64,000 bases of DNA from Spongilla lacustris (lineage: Eukaryota > Porifera > Demospongiae > Spongillida > Spongillidae): positions 880,741 through 944,740 of the forward strand of contig OX442424.1 of assembly GCA_949361645.1 (NCBI GenBank), in the 5' to 3' direction. This document shows positions 45,594 through 57,400 of this stretch, in pieces; within the stretch, counting starts at the first letter, position 1, and the number at the start of each line of letters is the position of its first letter. The position numbers were made by a program, and so were the translations under genes. The notes below the pieces were generated by a model. It saw only the letters and a list, made by a program, of their open reading frames with translations. It did no database searches and had not been told where the DNA came from.

Positions 45594-45964
45594 ATTTTGG
45601 GTCGGGGGGGACCCATATGCCTAGATGCAATTATCCCGGACCCAATTAATGCCTATCCCCCTTCGTACCTTGACCATAAAACAAATTCCTATGGGGAAAA
45701 ACAGGATGCAAAACAGAACAGAAACTCCAATCAAGAAACTGGAGCAGCAGCGAGAAACGACGTCTGCGTCGACTGTTTGGTCATCTTCGCCAACACGAAA
45801 CGTTTTGTAATTCTTCTCTGCTAGACACAACGTTAGCATATAAAACAAATATTGTTGCGTATATTACCTTGCACAACGAGTACTGGTATCTGCTGTAGTT
45901 CTTTGGTAGCCATCTTACTATACTTAGTCGATCTGCGTTTGTTTTTCGGGTCGGCCGAGTTCAT
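43858..45964 (-). CDS. STOM: Stomatin (band 7 / SPFH domain membrane protein)
   Basis: Stomatins are monotopic membrane proteins that form cholesterol-associated oligomers and regulate ion channels. The start is MNSADPKNKRRSTKYSK at 45964. A hydrophobic hairpin follows (FLIGVSVLFCILFFPIGICF), then the SPFH start YQRAVLFRLGRI, GVFIILPCLDTFMTVDLRTR, VPVHVDAVVYYRIFDP, RATRLLAQTTLQTILGGRTL, WGTKVERVEM, QRAMAAEAEAAREARAK and the end SPTALKLRYLQTLNVIAAER. All blocks are collinear with human stomatin. About seven exons. The acceptors near 44195 and 44985 are preceded by long C runs on the coding strand. Closest to STOM/STOML3 rather than mitochondrial STOML2. Confidence 0.93.
44187..44215. repeat. 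Poly-G run forming a stomatin acceptor tract
   Basis: About 26 G on plus. On the coding strand this is a C run ending in CCCCAG, directly before the exon reading KDVRLAQTMQRAMAAE. Confidence 0.9.
44270..44582. repeat. Minisatellite in stomatin intron
   Basis: Irregular units built from CCTTCCCCCAATGATTACCC and CCTGCCAAAGACCCC fill the intron. Confidence 0.9.
45545..45625. repeat. Hairpin-like inverted repeat with 33-C loop
   Basis: AGGCATACGGGTCCCCCC on the left and its near-exact complement (GGGGGGACCCATATGCCT) on the right surround a C run of about 33, inside a stomatin intron. Possibly a miniature element; no target duplication seen. Confidence 0.65.
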
Positions 45965-46453
45965 GGCTTAAAAGTCGATCGAATTGTTCTGCTTGATCGT
46001 AGGTTATTGCACTATGTATTATCCTTGTTCGCACTACTTTAGACTTCTGTGTGTAGAGTGCAAGTGCCCTGTATCCAGGTCCCACTCCATAGAGGCGAGT
46101 CGTTTAGCTGTCATGTTAGAGTCCCCCAGACTACTTGATTCTATACTATTAACTGTGATTATATTGAACTGGGTAAATCGGCATACATACATCGTGATAC
46201 ATGTAATCCTGTCGTTTTGCTGTTATAATATAACTTTGTTTAGATGATGAAGGAACCATAGATATTATTCCGTATAATATCTATGAAGGAACTAAGCGAT
46301 CCACCACAAAAGCCGTTTTTAATCAAACCCTATTACAATTTTGTTGCACATATTTTTGTATAGTTTATAGCATAACAAGTGTATGTGTATTCTTTAAACC
46401 AATTCTAACTATTAATCCAGACAAAGGCGTCGTACCGCCATGCACTCAGTCTG
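45965..46453. promoter_or_regulatory. Divergent stomatin / LRRIQ3 interval
   Basis: 489 bp between proposed starts. The LRRIQ3 frame is open upstream to an AG at 46420, so a further 5' exon is possible. A 29-bp palindromic insertion lies at 46259-46287. Confidence 0.4.
46259..46287. mobile_element. Palindromic micro-element, copy 1, with target duplication
   Basis: CATAGATATTAT and ATAATATCTATG flank a five-base spacer, forming a perfect 12-bp inverted repeat. It is bracketed by AAGGAAC (or GAAGGAAC if the terminal bases are shared) on both sides. Confidence 0.7.
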
Positions 46454-49400
46454 ATGCGTCATCTAATCATTTCAGCTGAAAAAGGTTTCAATCCACGTCT
46501 GCGCATGCGCGATGCAGCCATCCGTTACTATGGTACCACGTCTTGGTCCATGGCTCAGTGGGTCGCATTGCATAAGACGTTAGACCCCAGGACAAAGGAA
46601 ATAGAAAAAAGCTATGAAAGGAATGTCAACCAAAGGCGCAAGGACGTCGTGCAGAACGCTTTAAAGAGTGGTTACCTGAAAGTTATAGACAAGGAACTAA
46701 TTCTCACTGCGCAAGAGGGAGAGGCACAAGGCAGATGCAAGAACCTCAGTGAAGTCTTGCGCATTTCTTTGCCACGCTGGCACATCCAGCTACTGGACAG
46801 TGCTGCACTGTCCGAGTGCACTCTCCTAACAATATGTAATCTTAGCTCCTGCTACGTCCGCGATATTACCGCCTTTCGTACGTGCGCAAGCCTACTGAAA
46901 CTTGACCTATCAAACAACCAGGTCAGTTTTAGGCTCCGGCTGCCTTGTGATAACAACACTGCCTCAAGAATGGTGTGCTTTAAAAGCTACATGTACATGT
47001 TTGTTTCAGATAGTCGAAGTCCCAGAGATTTCATTTTGGTCCTCGCTTTCAAGCCTGCGAGTACTGTACCTACACGGGAATGCCATCAGTGACAAGGATT
47101 GTGCTGGCAAGATTAATGGCTGCGTTCAGTTGCACATACTGACGCTCTACAACACACCGTACTCTCTGCTAGCCGGGTACAGACATAACGTTGTGAACAG
47201 GTTAGCGATAGAACTCAGTCGTACTTTGAACAATTGAAGCGACCGCTTTTATCCACGTCTTTAGCATTCTGTCGCTGAAAGCTTTGGACCGGCATGTCAT
47301 TTCAGACGAAGAGGTAGTTGAAAACCTGCATCTTTGCGGGAAGTTCAAATCAGCTAGTGCAAGCTTCAAGCTGCAACTATATCAGCCCCTCCCACAGGTG
47401 ATTTTATTTAATGAACACAGACGTATATGCATAGAGGATGCTTAGAAATGCTGAAATGTTTATTTCATACAGGCCACTTTGTTCGAAGAAGAACTCCGTA
47501 CAACTTACAGGTTGCTTCTGGACGTGGACAGGATTCTGGCAAAGAACTCACCGGTATTAATTATCCAACGTTATGTTCGAGGCTGGCTGACCAGAAGGGC
47601 ACTAAAAGGGGAAAGACACAGCAGGTACCTTCCGGGATAATTCATAGTGAGATGTTTTTTTATTTTTATTTTTTATTCGGACGAGGAGTGATCCCAGAAT
47701 GATAAGGTTAATAAACCAGGTTGCATATCTACATGTAAACCTTTTCTCTGAGCATGTTGACAGTGCATGGTTTGGAGTAGAATGGGATATAGCCTTCATA
47801 CAATAGGCCCCCTTCATACAATAGGCCCCCTTCATACAATAGGCCCCCTTCATACAATAGGCCCCCTTCATACAATAGGCCCCCTTCATACAATAGGCCC
47901 CCTTCATACAATAGGCCCCCTTCATACAATAGGCCCCCTTCATACAATAGGCCCCCTTCATACAATAGGCCCCCTTCATACAATAGGCCCCCTTCATACA
48001 ATAGACCCCATAGGTACAATGGGCCCCCTTCATGCAATAAGCCCCCTTTATGCAATGGGTCCTTCGTGATGCAATGCTGTAAATTATTGAGGCTCTAATC
48101 CATTTGCAGTATAAAACCAAATCAGCGCTGTGTTCACAGTCACATGGAAGGCCCTGAAGCAGCCCTGCCTACATCCAGTGTGGAAGGTCCTGAAGCAGCC
48201 CTGCCTACATTCAGTGTGGAAGGTCCTGACGCAGCCCAGCCTACATCCAGTGTGGAAGGTCCTGAAGCAGCCCAGCCTACATCCAGTGTGGAAGGTCCTG
48301 AAGCAGCCCAGCCTACATGCAGAGCAGAAAGTGCCACAGAGCATGGACCCCACCCCCACCCACCCCCACCCACTCCATCTGCATCCTTGCCGTATCAAGA
48401 AGGAGGAGCCTGGGGAGGAGAAGGTCATGCATTATTCAGGAAGATGCACTTTCCCCAGAAGAAGCGTATTTTACATGTTGACCTCCGAGGTGATCATCAT
48501 TTAGAACAAAGCACCTCAGAGGCACACTTGTTTCAAGCTAGGTCGAGGTCCCAAACGCCAAGGAGCAGACCAAATTCTCACAAGGGTCAGGGCAGGGGCG
48601 AGGAAGGTACTCAAGTGAGTGGAGCACAATTTGCAGAGCAGTTGGGCAGTCTCCCCACAGAGGGGAACTGCACAGGGGGGCAGGCCAGAGTGGAGGGGAT
48701 GACCTTCCACGATATTCAAGTGGACTGTCACAGTGTGCCCATACAAGCAATGGATCTCGCTGCAGAGATGTCTAGGGGGCACCAGCAGAATGGAAAATGG
48801 ATAAGAGACACAGAAAGAGAGATCACCAGACTATTGTCTAATAGGGTGCCTCAAAGCTTTCATGGCCAACCAGCCCTGACAAAAGACCAGCTTTTGTTTA
48901 CCAGAGCCTATGTTTCCATGACAGTCTCTGCTGTCAGAACTTTGGAGAACTTGGGCAAAGTGAAAAGGAAGAACGACGAACTTGTACAAAAAGCTGTGCT
49001 GGTGGCAAGATTGAGAGAGGACAGACTGTGCAGGGCAGAAAACATTGCGGCATACAGACATAACCTTAAGGAGACTATCCACACTTGGAAGGACCACCAT
49101 GTTGAAACGCTTTTGAAGAAGAAAAAGGCGCTTGTTGTAGAGAGAAACCTTCTTACTACCTCCCATGCCAGTAGACATCACAGGGAGGCTGTGAGGGCAC
49201 AGTTACTAAAAGAGGAGCGTGAGTTTGAGGCGGAGTTTGGTATGCAGAATGCAGCCATAGGAGGGGCAATGGCACATGAGGATAAGAAGGTAGCCAGAGA
49301 TGTGTACCAGAGGAGCATCAAGGCCATGGTGGAGGAGAGGAGAGAGGCAGGGGAGAGGGGAGTAGCCCTTGTGAAGGGTTACTTGCGGCAGAGGGAAGCC

Positions 49401-50262
49401 CATCTATTGCAGAAGAATAGTGCCTTCAGAAGAGGCCTTGAGGCAAAGATGCAGGAGGTCAGTGGGAGGGAAGGAAAGGGAAGGAGGGTGATGGTGTTGG
49501 TGATGTGGTAGTGGTGGTTGGGAGTGTGGAAGTATAGTATGGTGATAACAAGTGTTGTGTGGTGACTGCTCTATTTGCATGCAGCAACTGTGGTACGTAG
49601 CTGATACATGCCCCAGTACCATACACCAGTGGTACGTAGCTGATACATGCCCCAGTACCATACACCAGTGGTACGTAGCTGATACATGCCCCAGTACCAT
49701 GGTAAGGGCTGGGCACTAGCTTTTTTTTAAAAAAAAACCTCTCATTGAGAAGCAAGGCTTAATGAGTCCATAATGAGGTGACAAGGGCAGGGCACCATAA
49801 TAGTGGGCGGGGCACCATAATAGGCTGCTGGTATACTCCTGAATACATTATAGTGACCTTTGTACTCAGATCACCAGCCAACGTCAGTCAGATGCCAAGG
49901 CGAGGGTTGCCAAGGGGAAGTCCCTCAAGGCTGCGGCCAAGGAGGCAGTGCTGCTTACAAAGGGCGTCGTAGACCATGCCTCTCTGGACCCACCCACTCC
50001 CGGTACCCCACTTGAGACCACACCTGGACACAGCTACAGAAGTCGGCCGTTGATCACACAGGTGCACAGGTCAAAGGTGGGCACACGGCCTGCCATGGCT
50101 AGCCCAGCTGAGGATGCCAGACCAGAGGAAGTCAACATTCAGGGCCACTTCCCTGTTCTCGAGTCCCCAGACACATCCTGTCTCATGTTTGACATGCTTA
50201 AGCCCACCACAGTGCTTTATCGTAACCCATGGCAACCATGGCCTATACCCATAGGGACTTGA
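46454..50262 (+). CDS. LRRIQ3: Leucine-rich repeat and IQ motif protein 3
   Basis: A probably cilium/flagellum-associated protein in animals; its biochemical role is unknown. Exons: 46454-46921, 47010-47202, about 47269-47397, about 47472-47622, about 48110-49457 and about 49870-50262. LRR blocks: ITAFRTCASLLKLDLSNNQ and LSSLRVLYLHGNAISDKD. Then YRHNVVNR, SLKALDRHVISDEEVVENLH (human LRRIQ3 has LKALDHHVISDEEII) and an IQ motif VLIIQRYVRGWLTRRALK. The large exon holds five in-frame 36-bp repeats (SSVEGPEAAQPT) and a long coiled coil (LKKKKALVVERNLL). The N-terminal extension before the LRRs (about 130 residues) has no support from human LRRIQ3, so the true start may differ. Convergent with the oxidase activator, stops about 92 bp apart. 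Confidence 0.85.
47785..48012. repeat. 18-bp minisatellite in LRRIQ3 intron, about 12 copies
   Basis: Unit CATACAATAGGCCCCCTT, nearly perfect, ending about 100 bp before the next exon; degenerate copies continue to about 48060. Confidence 0.95.
48144..48330 (+). repeat. 36-bp coding repeat within LRRIQ3
   Basis: Five tandem copies of 36 bp (CATCCAGTGTGGAAGGTCCT...) encode a 12-residue unit of the form VEGPEAAQPTSS. The frame is preserved across all copies. Confidence 0.92.
49585..49700. repeat. 45-bp tandem repeat in LRRIQ3 intron
   Basis: Three copies of a unit beginning GGTACGTAGCTGATACATGC. Confidence 0.9.
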
Positions 50263-50354
50263 CGTGCACTTTTTAATATATATATAATTGATTGCAAAAT
50301 GAAATTGAAACAAGTTTGTGCTGTAAACACACATGAACATACACAACACAGGCT

Positions 50355-51074
50355 CTAAGTTGCTTCTTTGACGTAAGCTTTTGGAAAGATCCCAGTTTTA
50401 CCTTGGAACTTTCCTTCATACCAGTCATCACTGACTGTGGAGTGAGTGTGTGTGAGTGGTGTGTGTGCACAGGTGATAGCACTAACTTACCATCCAGGGT
50501 GACTTCTAACTTGTCTCCTGTCTTGAAGCTAAGTTCATCTCCATATTGACCTTTGTAGTCACTTATTGCAACCACGTGTTTTAGTACATGCTCCGATGAC
50601 TCCTATAATAGTGCCACTGTTACCCCCATCACACCATACCATCACATCACACCATCCCACATGTCACTCACATTACACCACACATTACACTTTACATCAT
50701 CACATCATACATATCACACCATCACACACCTCCTTGTCGTACGCCCACACGGTTAGCCTGCAGCCATCCTCCAGTTTGGCACATGCACTTTTCAGAGAGA
50801 CATCACTTGTTATCTCAGAGAGCTCCCCAGGGCCCTTCTTGAACCTGAACATACATACACACACAAAAGGCCATATGCTAATGATCCTCCACATACATAC
50901 ATACATACATACATACATACATACATACATACATACATACATACATACATACATACATACATACATACATACATACATACATACATACATACATACATAC
51001 ATACATACACACACACATACATACGTACGTACGTACGTACGTACATACATACATACATACATACATACACACAC

Positions 51075-51107
<33 letters not shown>

Positions 51108-51319
51108 CACACACACACACACACACATACACACACACACACATACACATACATACGCACACATACACACACATACACACATACACACACACATACACAT
51201 ACATACACATACATATACATACATATACATACACACACACACACATACACACATACACACACACATACATACACATGCACACACATACATACATACATAC
51301 ATACATACATACATACATA

Positions 51320-51356
<37 letters not shown>

Positions 51357-53402
51357 GCTGTACAGCTGTTATTACTAACCACAGTGTCAAGGTGTTTTTT
51401 GGCCTCTCGCATTTCTCACACACAGCCTGAATTAGTTCTTCAAACAGAGTACTTCTGCTGATTCTAATGGCTCTAGTCGTTGTGTAATGGATCTTAACTG
51501 TCATCATTCCATCCTAATATATATGTGTGTGTGTGTAGGTGTGCATGTGTGTGTAGGTGTAGGTGTGCATGTGTGTGTAGGTGTGCATGTGTGTGTAGGT
51601 GTGCATGTGTGTGTAGGTGTGCATGTGTGTGTAGGTGTGCATGTGTGTGTAGGTGTGCATGTGTGTGTAGGTGTGTAGGTGTGCATGTGTGTGTAGGTGT
51701 GCATGTGTGCATGTGTGTGTAGGTGTGCATGTGTGTGTAGGTGTGTAGGTGTGCATGTGTGTGTAGGTGTGTAGGTGTGCATGTGTGTAGGTGTGCATGT
51801 GTGTGTAGGTGTGTAGGTGTGCATGTGTGTGCAGAAATGTACATGTGTATCTTAATGGAGGCTCCAGTACACACACACACACATGTGGTTCTCTTACCTC
51901 TTTGCTTGCTGCAGGTTCCACAGGAGGTGGGGATTTGGGGGGTGGAGACTTGGGGGGTTGAGATGGGCCGGGCTTCATAAGTGAAGGCGGGGCTACGGTT
52001 GGTTTGGGTGGACGTAATGTAACATCAGGGGCGGGGCCATCATCGTCCTCTTTCCTCAGAGGTGCTAGGACCACCGTTGGCTTTGGAGGAGGGGCACCCG
52101 ATGGCCTGGGCGCCTTGGTTCCTGAAGCTGTGGGTGGGTCTGGCATGGGAGACGGACTCTTGGACCTGGACCGTGGTGAGGCAGTGCTTTGAGATGGCTG
52201 GTCTATGGACTGCTTCATGTCCTGGGGAGGAGGTTCCTTCAACACAGATTCGCCCACAAACACGCATCACTCTCACCTGCACACCCACAAACCCAGTGTA
52301 ATCATCCTTGTCAACAACGGATGAAAGGACCTTGGATTTTGAGAAGGTGGTTGTGATGGAGGAAGGTGAAGCCATGGGGAAGGAAATGTTAACATGCTAC
52401 CCCATGTTGATACTTCGACTGACCTTGGCTTTGCCCAAGAAATCAACTGGCTTCAGTGATTCTGTCTTATTCCTTGGTGGGCAGAACACAGTGCAACTTT
52501 TAGGCAAACGATAAGGAAGGAAGGATTTTCCAGTCTGCAAGAGGGAGAATAAGCATTCATATGTGTATGTGTACATACCGGGATATACGTGTGTACATGT
52601 GCGTGTATATGTGTGCATTTTTACAGTAATTCAGATTTCACAACAGACAGCCAGCAAAACGTACCCTCAAGTCTTCCAACGCAGAAGAAATGATTTTGTG
52701 TCTGTTTTCTGAACTTTGTTCGGACATCGCTAAAGCTTTCTCGATTTGCTCGTGTGCGTCGGATTTACGACCCAACTGAGCGTAGGCGTAAGCCGTGTTG
52801 TACATGATCTGAAACGTATAACCCGATCGCGTACGCCATTTGGCTTGATCGATCTCTCCACGCACCCATGCCACAGCACGTACCTCACACGAATACAACT
52901 TGTATTGAAGGCCAAGCTGTTTGTAATCGATAAGCAGGTTACCTCTGAGGTTCTTCTGGGCCGTCTCAAAGTCCGCCAGAGCTTCTTCATAGCTATATAG
53001 ACATTTGGTATATTAGAGCTCTAATGAATTACTGTTCTCCACAAGCACAGACGGGTAGCCCGTAGTCCAACCTTTTGGTCTGCAGACACAAGCACCCTCT
53101 TTGGAAGTACCCCAAAGCGTGATGAGGGTCCTTCTGAAGGCATTGATCAAGGTTCTAAGCAAAATGCGCAGGGAGGATATATACTAGTATTAAAGGGTCA
53201 CACTCGAGTGTTCAGCCAACGCACACACCTTTTTGGCGCTTTCTAGGTCGCCAAGTTTCAAATTCATTGATGCTATGTTGAAGAAAATTCGCGCACCGGG
53301 TTCGGGGATCTCCGAAAAGCAGGCAATGGCTTCATCGTACTTAGCTTCGGCCGCTTTGTCAACCCCCTTTTGCCAGGCAGCTACCTCGTCTTTTAGGGAC
53401 AT
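50355..53402 (-). CDS. NADPH-oxidase activator, p67phox/NOXA1 type
   Basis: A cytosolic activator of NOX enzymes that binds Rac-GTP and stimulates electron transfer. From MSLKDEVAAWQKGVDKAAEA (53402) there are TPR repeats (ARIFFNIASMNLKLGDLESA, IMYNTAYAYAQLGRKSDAHE). Next comes the activation domain, KPVDFLGKAK followed by VLSSVVDKDDYTGF, matching human KDYLGKATVVASVVDQDSF. Then a proline-rich linker (PPKSPPPKSPPPVEP), a PB1 domain (MMTVKIHYTTTRAIRI, later SEITSDVSLKSACAKLEDG) and a C-terminal SH3 (VAISDYKGQYGDELSFKTGD, GKTGIFPKAYVKEAT). The central SH3 of NCF2 is not found between activation domain and PB1, giving NOXA1-like architecture. About ten exons. The introns at 50880-51350 and 51510-51835 are microsatellites. 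Orthology to NCF2 versus NOXA1 is unresolved. Confidence 0.88.
50893..51352. repeat. (CATA)n / (CA)n compound microsatellite
   Basis: About 110 bp of pure CATA, then mixed CATA, CGTA and CA tracts, filling the intron within the PB1 coding region. Long open frames of HTYIHT type are artefacts. Confidence 0.97.
51515..51835. repeat. 16-18-bp TG-rich minisatellite
   Basis: Unit GTGTGCATGTGTGTGTAG, about 18 copies with some shortened ones, in an intron of the oxidase activator. Confidence 0.95.
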
Positions 53403-53589
53403 CTATCTAGGACAAAGCGCACTAATATGGAACGACAGAGGGTGCAGCTATAACAATTGCTTTATATATGGTACACGTCCCCCCTTTCAGAGTGGGCGTG
53501 GCTGTAAGCGATATCACGGACGAATCCGTGACATTAGTTGGAAACGTGGATGTGTAACCACGGTAACGCACTGCGGGATAACCATCGAG
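53403..53589. promoter_or_regulatory. Divergent promoter, oxidase activator / MORN5
   Basis: 187 bp between the two start codons. Contains paired elements of the type CGTGGCTGTAAGCG and GGTAACGCACTGCGG, but no certain factor site. Function inferred from position. Confidence 0.45.
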
Positions 53590-54343
<754 letters not shown>

Positions 54344-54360
54344 TACAACCAGCCCTTGTG

Positions 54361-54399
54361 CCATAGATATAATAGTAAATTAACTATGATATCTATGAT
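54361..54399. mobile_element. Palindromic micro-element, copy 2
   Basis: The ends CATAGATAT and ATATCTATG match the other two copies. The interior differs (AATAGTAAATTAACTATG) and flanks do not show an exact duplication, so it is probably older. It lies in the 68-bp interval between the MORN5 and NOM1 stops. Confidence 0.5.
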
Positions 54400-54411
54400 T
54401 GCCATCACCTC

Positions 54412-57400
54412 CTAACTGTTAGTTCTCATTCCTTCTTCCACCATCTTGACCCTCTCTGCAACAACCTTATCCTCATCACTGCTCTGCAAAAAGCACTTGA
54501 TGAACACAAGTATCTGTTCTTTCAACTGTCTTAGGGTGGGTTGGGTCACAAGGTGACTGAATATTCGGCTAGATTGGTATACAAAGTCATAGACAATTCA
54601 ACAGAGTACGCCATAACATTTTACCTGGTCAGTTCACACGAGTAGTCACGCAGAAGAGATCTGAGAAGATTCTTTAAAAATTTTGTTCCATTGCTGCTAA
54701 GCTCAGTGAACTCCACCACCTTAGCAGAAAAGGGTGTGGCATTGGGTGGTGTCAATGGGCGGGGCTCACCTTGAGCAGGGCTAGGGAGAGTGCCTTGGTT
54801 GCAATAAGGTGTGAAGTAAGCTTCCAGAGGTTGGCTTGACAACTGGAGCTAAGCGTGTCCAGAGCCTTGATGCGATCCCACAATGAGAACTGGAATGTCA
54901 CCTTGTTGTGTCCATTAAAATCAAAAATCAGTTACTAAGTAAGTGGTGCCCAGGCCATATGGTAATGTGCATTACACAGGTGCCCAGGCTTTACACTACA
55001 GCTGTACATTACACAGGTGCCCAGGCTAACTTTGTGACTTCTTTTAAACTCGCACAATTTCTGCCCAAGGAAACCATAGTAAGGGTTAAAGACCCTTTCC
55101 TAACAACAGAGAGGGAAGGTCATCAATCATCATCTCCACACATGGTGCCATACCTGTAGGCAGCAGTCCACTAGGACATGTACTATCTCTCTGTCCTGCA
55201 CATCGTTCAAGTGAAGCTTCAAAAGCTTCTCAAATGCATCAATGTAGTCCTGAGGAAGTAGAAAGGATTAGTACAATAGACTTTCCTCCCAAAATACATG
55301 TAAAACCACAACAAAGTTAGAATGACATCATTCAGGGTGATGATATTGACCATAATGGTGATGATGGTGATCATCAGGGTGACGATAGTGACCATCAGGG
55401 TGATGATACTGAACATCATGGTGATGATAGTGACCATCATGGTGATACAGTATAGTGTTATGATGTGACCCATTTGGATGATACATGGCAGATGATTGAA
55501 ATACATGCACTTTTAAGGACCAGAACATATTTCTGGTGAAGTATCAAGTTATACATAGCAGTACCATTCCTGGTAAGGGATGCACCTGAAGATATATGCC
55601 TTCATCCGCTAATCATTTACTATGATGACTCGACTGATGGATCACTGGGTAAGAAGTTGGGACTATGAACAGACATGTGAGGTCTGTGCACACGAGGAGG
55701 CGGGGGACAACTCAAGAACCTTGTACCCGATGTTGGCTCTGAATTCATGTATCAAATATTGTTAGCAGACATAGCAAAACACAAAGGAACCAAAGTAGGT
55801 TATGTTGGATCATTGACTTTTGTGAGCAAGCTCTGGCTAAATTTCCAAGTGAGCTGATGGCATAGGGAAACCTGCAAACGTGACTGCTCAATCTGTGCAA
55901 AAGGAGCCAAGATGACATGAGGTCCGGGGAGGGTGTGGTGGGGTCAGGGAGGGTGTGGAGGGGTCAGGGAGGGTGCGGTGAATGACAACCCAACTTCAAA
56001 TAGTAACTATTGAAGCCAATATGTGCGAGGACATGTAACTGGAATCACACAAATAACTAGAGCTTCCGCAGAGTATTGCTTCCAAAGCCACTCTGTGCAA
56101 TGTCACTATCACCAAGGATGTACATGCTGACCAACACACAGTCATATCGTGAGTGACCTACTGTAATAATCCATACTCCTCCTTTGTCAAAATTATTAAA
56201 ACCACTTGCAATATTAATGCTTCTGAAATCTCTTTCTAATCAGTTGAGGACAGGCATTCCATTACCATCAGTCAGTATTGTGACTGATGTGCTAAGGTGT
56301 CAGAGACTATAAAGCTATCACCTTGTGCAAGGTGACTATCACCTAGTGCGAGGTGACTATCATCCTAGTGCAAGGTGACTATCACCCTAGTGTGAGGTGA
56401 CTATCACCCTAGTGTGAGGTGACTCACCTAGTGTGAGGTGACTATCACCTAGTGCAAGGTGACTATCACCCTAGTGCAAGGTGACTATCACCTATTATAG
56501 TCCCCTTGTGCAAGGTGACTACCACCTAGTGCAAGGTGACTACCACCTAGTGTGAGATGACTACCACCTAGTGCGAGGTGACTACCACCTAGTGTGAGAT
56601 GACTACCACCCAGTTATCCTTCAACCAGACCAAGTTTACTCTTGACAACATGGCACCATGACAAAGGACTTACCTCACTTGTCATAAGAATACAGAAAAT
56701 ATTCTTTCTCACATCAGTGTTCATTCTTTGCTTCCGGGCAAGGTCCAGAACCCATGCCTCAGAACCACACTTAGAGGGTGTGGCTTCAATGGAGACAATC
56801 CACACATCTTACAGATAGTTATGGCGCCAGGAGTAATTACCATTGTTAGCTCTGGCTTCACGACCGGTCCAAGCAGAGCCAACAATCCACCAACGACCTG
56901 GAAGTGGTACACATATCAAGCAAATCCACTACACACATACGCATATATGTACACACGTACACTCACACACATGTACACAAACTTGCACTCACACACATGT
57001 ACACAAACTTGCACTCACACACATGTACACAAACTTGCACTCACACACATGTACACAAACTTGCACTCACACACATGTACACAAACTTGCGCTCACACAC
57101 ATGTACACATACAGACCTTTTTCATTTGCCTCAAGCAGATCTTGAAATGTGATTTTCAACTGTCCCTCATCTTCCTTCCCTATGAACACAGCAACAACAG
57201 ATGTTTAACCAGTCCAACGTCTAACCTAACCCTTTATAAATGTCACCTGACATCGAACCCTTAATAAATGTCACCTGAAACTCATATGTAACCTAAAGTT
57301 GACCCACACATGCCTCCTGATCCCTTAACCCTAAGCTCACCAGGTGACCTCATCAGCCCCCTGAGATGCTTTCTCATGTGATCCAGGAGGGAGGGGTCAT

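Noticed and set aside
50566..51507. Open frames of HTYIHTY / VCMYVCM type
   Set aside because: Product of the CATA/CA microsatellite; only the MMTVKIHYTTTRAIRI part belongs to a real PB1 exon.
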